From Flavipsychrobacter sp. (GTDB taxonomy: Bacteria > Bacteroidota > Bacteroidia > Chitinophagales > Chitinophagaceae), in assembly GCA_025963465.1 (NCBI GenBank), contig JAOQAP010000019.1, positions 1 to 40,387 on the forward strand: a stretch of 40,387 nucleotides of DNA, written 5' to 3'. Each line of letters starts with the position of its first letter. Positions within the stretch are counted from its first letter, which is position 1. A model generated the notes under the pieces. It was not told the DNA's origin, made no database searches, and saw only the letters and a program-made list of their open reading frames with translations. Positions 38,886-40,387 of this stretch are shown one piece after another. The position numbers were made by a program, and so were the translations under genes.

Positions 38886-40387
38886 ATGTTTAAAATCGCA
38901 GAAGACCTACAAGACTTATTGGAAAAGAGATATGATGCCAAACCGGTTAAGATTCGGGAGGGAGAGGCATCAGAAATAACATTGCCTTTCAGTATCGATC
39001 ATATCCCTGCTGCTTTGGCTATTTTCATAAAAAATGAGCTTTTTGATTTAGATGAAGAACTCTATACTGTTTATATCAATAAGAAAAAACCGGGATATTC
39101 CAGAGCTAGTATTTATAAAATCATCAATGGCGAGTATCCTCTTACCAAAGATATAGTTGACCTCATAACCTATTACATTTTCGGGATCAGTTATGCGAAA
39201 GCCGTTGCTGTTAGCAAATTACCGAACAACCTCAGTCAATACAAAGCATTAAAAACAGAGATAGAAAATGCTGTCGATAAAAACAAAGAAGAACATTCTA
39301 AAAAGATAAAAGAGCCTTTAAAATCGATATTGGAAGAAATTGCCAAGTTAATTGCTGGGGAAGAATATGAGCAGGCTGACAAAAAAATTGCAGACGCCAA
39401 GAAAAAATTTAGTAATGATAAATATTCGATATCGCATATAAAAAGACTGGGTACTAAACTACTTCATTTCAGGGATGGGGACTATTTACAGGAGCGGCAA
39501 GTGCTTTGTGAATGTCTGAGCGTTTTTGAGGAACAAAACTCTATCGTTGATGAGAGAGAAATATTGCTGTATTTATGGGATGTTTGCATTTTATTGCAAG
39601 ATTTTGATGCCGCAGAGTTGTACAGTAACCGATACTTAGACTTGATTGACGAGTCCGATTTGTATAACTACTCTAAGGCATATATAAAATTTGGGCACCT
39701 TAAATTTTGCCAATATTTATTCAATACAGCATTTGGCGTCTTTGATGTTGCATCCCAGATGGGAAAGCAACTTACTTTAGCCCTTGAGGTAACCACGAAA
39801 AAAAACGGTTTCTCAATATTAGCTGGCGCTAGTTATCACAAAGCATTGGTCCATAAAAAACTTAAAAATTTTGGGCAAGCCGAAATATATCTAATGCAGG
39901 CTCTGCAAAGCTATTTTCAAACAAGTAGTTTTGAATATGAAGCTGCTTTAGTCGCGTATGAACAGGCGGACATTGAAATTGAAACCAATAGAATTTCAGA
40001 AAAGAATTGGAGAACTTTACTTGACCGAGCTAAACCCATTTTTTTCGAAAACAAGGATCACATCTATTTGGCAAAATGTTTTCGTCTTGAATCAAAGGTT
40101 GCAAATGTTTTAGCTGATCCAGAAGCCGAACTTAAACACCTTACCGACGCATACAAAGAAGTTGCAAAATCAAAAAACAAACGTGAAGTAGCCACTTACC
40201 TGACATACTTAGCCGACTATTTTTTGGAACAGCAAGACCTTGACAATGCATTTTTTAAATACAAAGAAGTTATAAAATTCACTCAGGAGGAAGGGCTTGA
40301 AACGGAAAATTTTCAGGCTGCTGAACAATTGTCCCTGATGGAAGTTGAGCCGCATCGAACAAATCATTTGCGGCATGTGATGGATCT
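38886..40387 (+). CDS. HTH / TPR-like regulator, C-terminally truncated by window end
   Basis: An uninterrupted frame from ATG 38886 to the end of the window (500 codons, no stop). Residues about 70-99 (YSRASIYKIINGEYPLTKD) look like a Cro/CI-type helix-turn-helix with the recognition helix at SRASIYKIING. From about 140 on, the protein is a long series of helical pairs resembling tetratricopeptide repeats, for example FGQAEIYLMQALQSYF and DLDNAFFKYKEVIKF. HTH plus TPR is the layout of peptide-sensing or phage and mobile-element regulators of the RRNPP type; that comparison is structural inference. The operator cluster just upstream suggests it controls its own gene and perhaps the divergent mobilization operon. 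Confidence 0.65.
   Translation, partial: MFKIAEDLQDLLEKRYDAKPVKIREGEASEITLPFSIDHIPAALAIFIKNELFDLDEELYTVYINKKKPGYSRASIYKIINGEYPLTKDIVDLITYYIFGISYAKAVAVSKLPNNLSQYKALKTEIENAVDKNKEEHSKKIKEPLKSILEEIAKLIAGEEYEQADKKIADAKKKFSNDKYSISHIKRLGTKLLHFRDGDYLQERQVLCECLSVFEEQNSIVDEREILLYLWDVCILLQDFDAAELYSNRYLDLIDESDLYNYSKAYIKFGHLKFCQYLFNTAFGVFDVASQMGKQLTLALEVTTKKNGFSILAGASYHKALVHKKLKNFGQAEIYLMQALQSYFQTSSFEYEAALVAYEQADIEIETNRISEKNWRTLLDRAKPIFFENKDHIYLAKCFRLESKVANVLADPEAELKHLTDAYKEVAKSKNKREVATYLTYLADYFLEQQDLDNAFFKYKEVIKFTQEEGLETENFQAAEQLSLMEVEPHRTNHLRHVMD

Overview
The window looks like the chromosome of a Bacteroidota bacterium, probably a Chitinophagia/Sphingobacteriia relative. Several signs agree: type IX secretion (T9SS) C-terminal sorting domains, promoters of the Bacteroidota TAnnTTTG type, an ECF sigma gene followed by an anti-sigma-like/beta-barrel fusion, and a type II-C CRISPR system with 47-nt repeats. 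No species can be assigned from sequence alone.

Layout. (1) 1-1.8 kb: end of a sensor histidine kinase, a tiny DUF5670-like membrane protein, and two single-domain response regulators on the minus strand. (2) 1.9-4.5 kb: tyrosine catabolism, with homogentisate 1,2-dioxygenase and 4-hydroxyphenylpyruvate dioxygenase acting on consecutive metabolites. (3) 4.6-21.8 kb: a cell-surface region. It holds four secreted proteins built from Ig-like or NHL repeats and ending in T9SS sorting domains (1573, 858, 1307 and 445 aa). Among them lie an ECF sigma factor with its anti-sigma-like/beta-barrel partner, three small exported proteins sharing an AAPW mature N-terminus, and a DoxX-like membrane protein. 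(4) 21.8-24 kb: a ketopantoate-reductase-like gene, a CcmB-like gene, tRNA-Gly(GCC) and tRNA-Leu(UAA). (5) 24.3-31.6 kb: a complete type II-C CRISPR-Cas locus. The tracrRNA is on the minus strand, followed by cas9, cas1 and cas2 on the plus strand, then an array of 20 identical repeats and 19 spacers. tracrRNA complementarity shows that crRNAs are read from the minus strand, towards the cas genes. (6) 31.8-40.4 kb: a mobile-element module with an excisionase-like HTH protein, its usual small partner and a RadC-like JAB protein on plus. Convergent with these is a minus-strand mobilization operon: three unknown proteins (two membrane, one soluble), a small membrane peptide, a VirD4/TraG-like coupling ATPase, MobC and a MobA relaxase. 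The window ends inside a plus-strand HTH/TPR-like regulator whose promoter sits in a cluster of four GTCTCA half-sites.

How it fits together. The CRISPR locus is functionally complete: all Cas9 catalytic motifs, the Cas1/Cas2 active-site residues, a tracrRNA with its own terminator, and undegenerated repeats. It lies between a tRNA-Leu gene, a common integration target, and a mobilization module, so it may be part of, or a neighbour of, an integrated element; no att repeats were found by eye. The most novel-looking items are: a Cys-rich exported peptide in a likely operon with a DoxX-like protein, next to two Gly/His/Tyr-rich paralogues; promoter-like sequences inside every CRISPR repeat; a histidine-kinase gene fragment abutting the last repeat; and the GTCTCA operator cluster before the terminal regulator.
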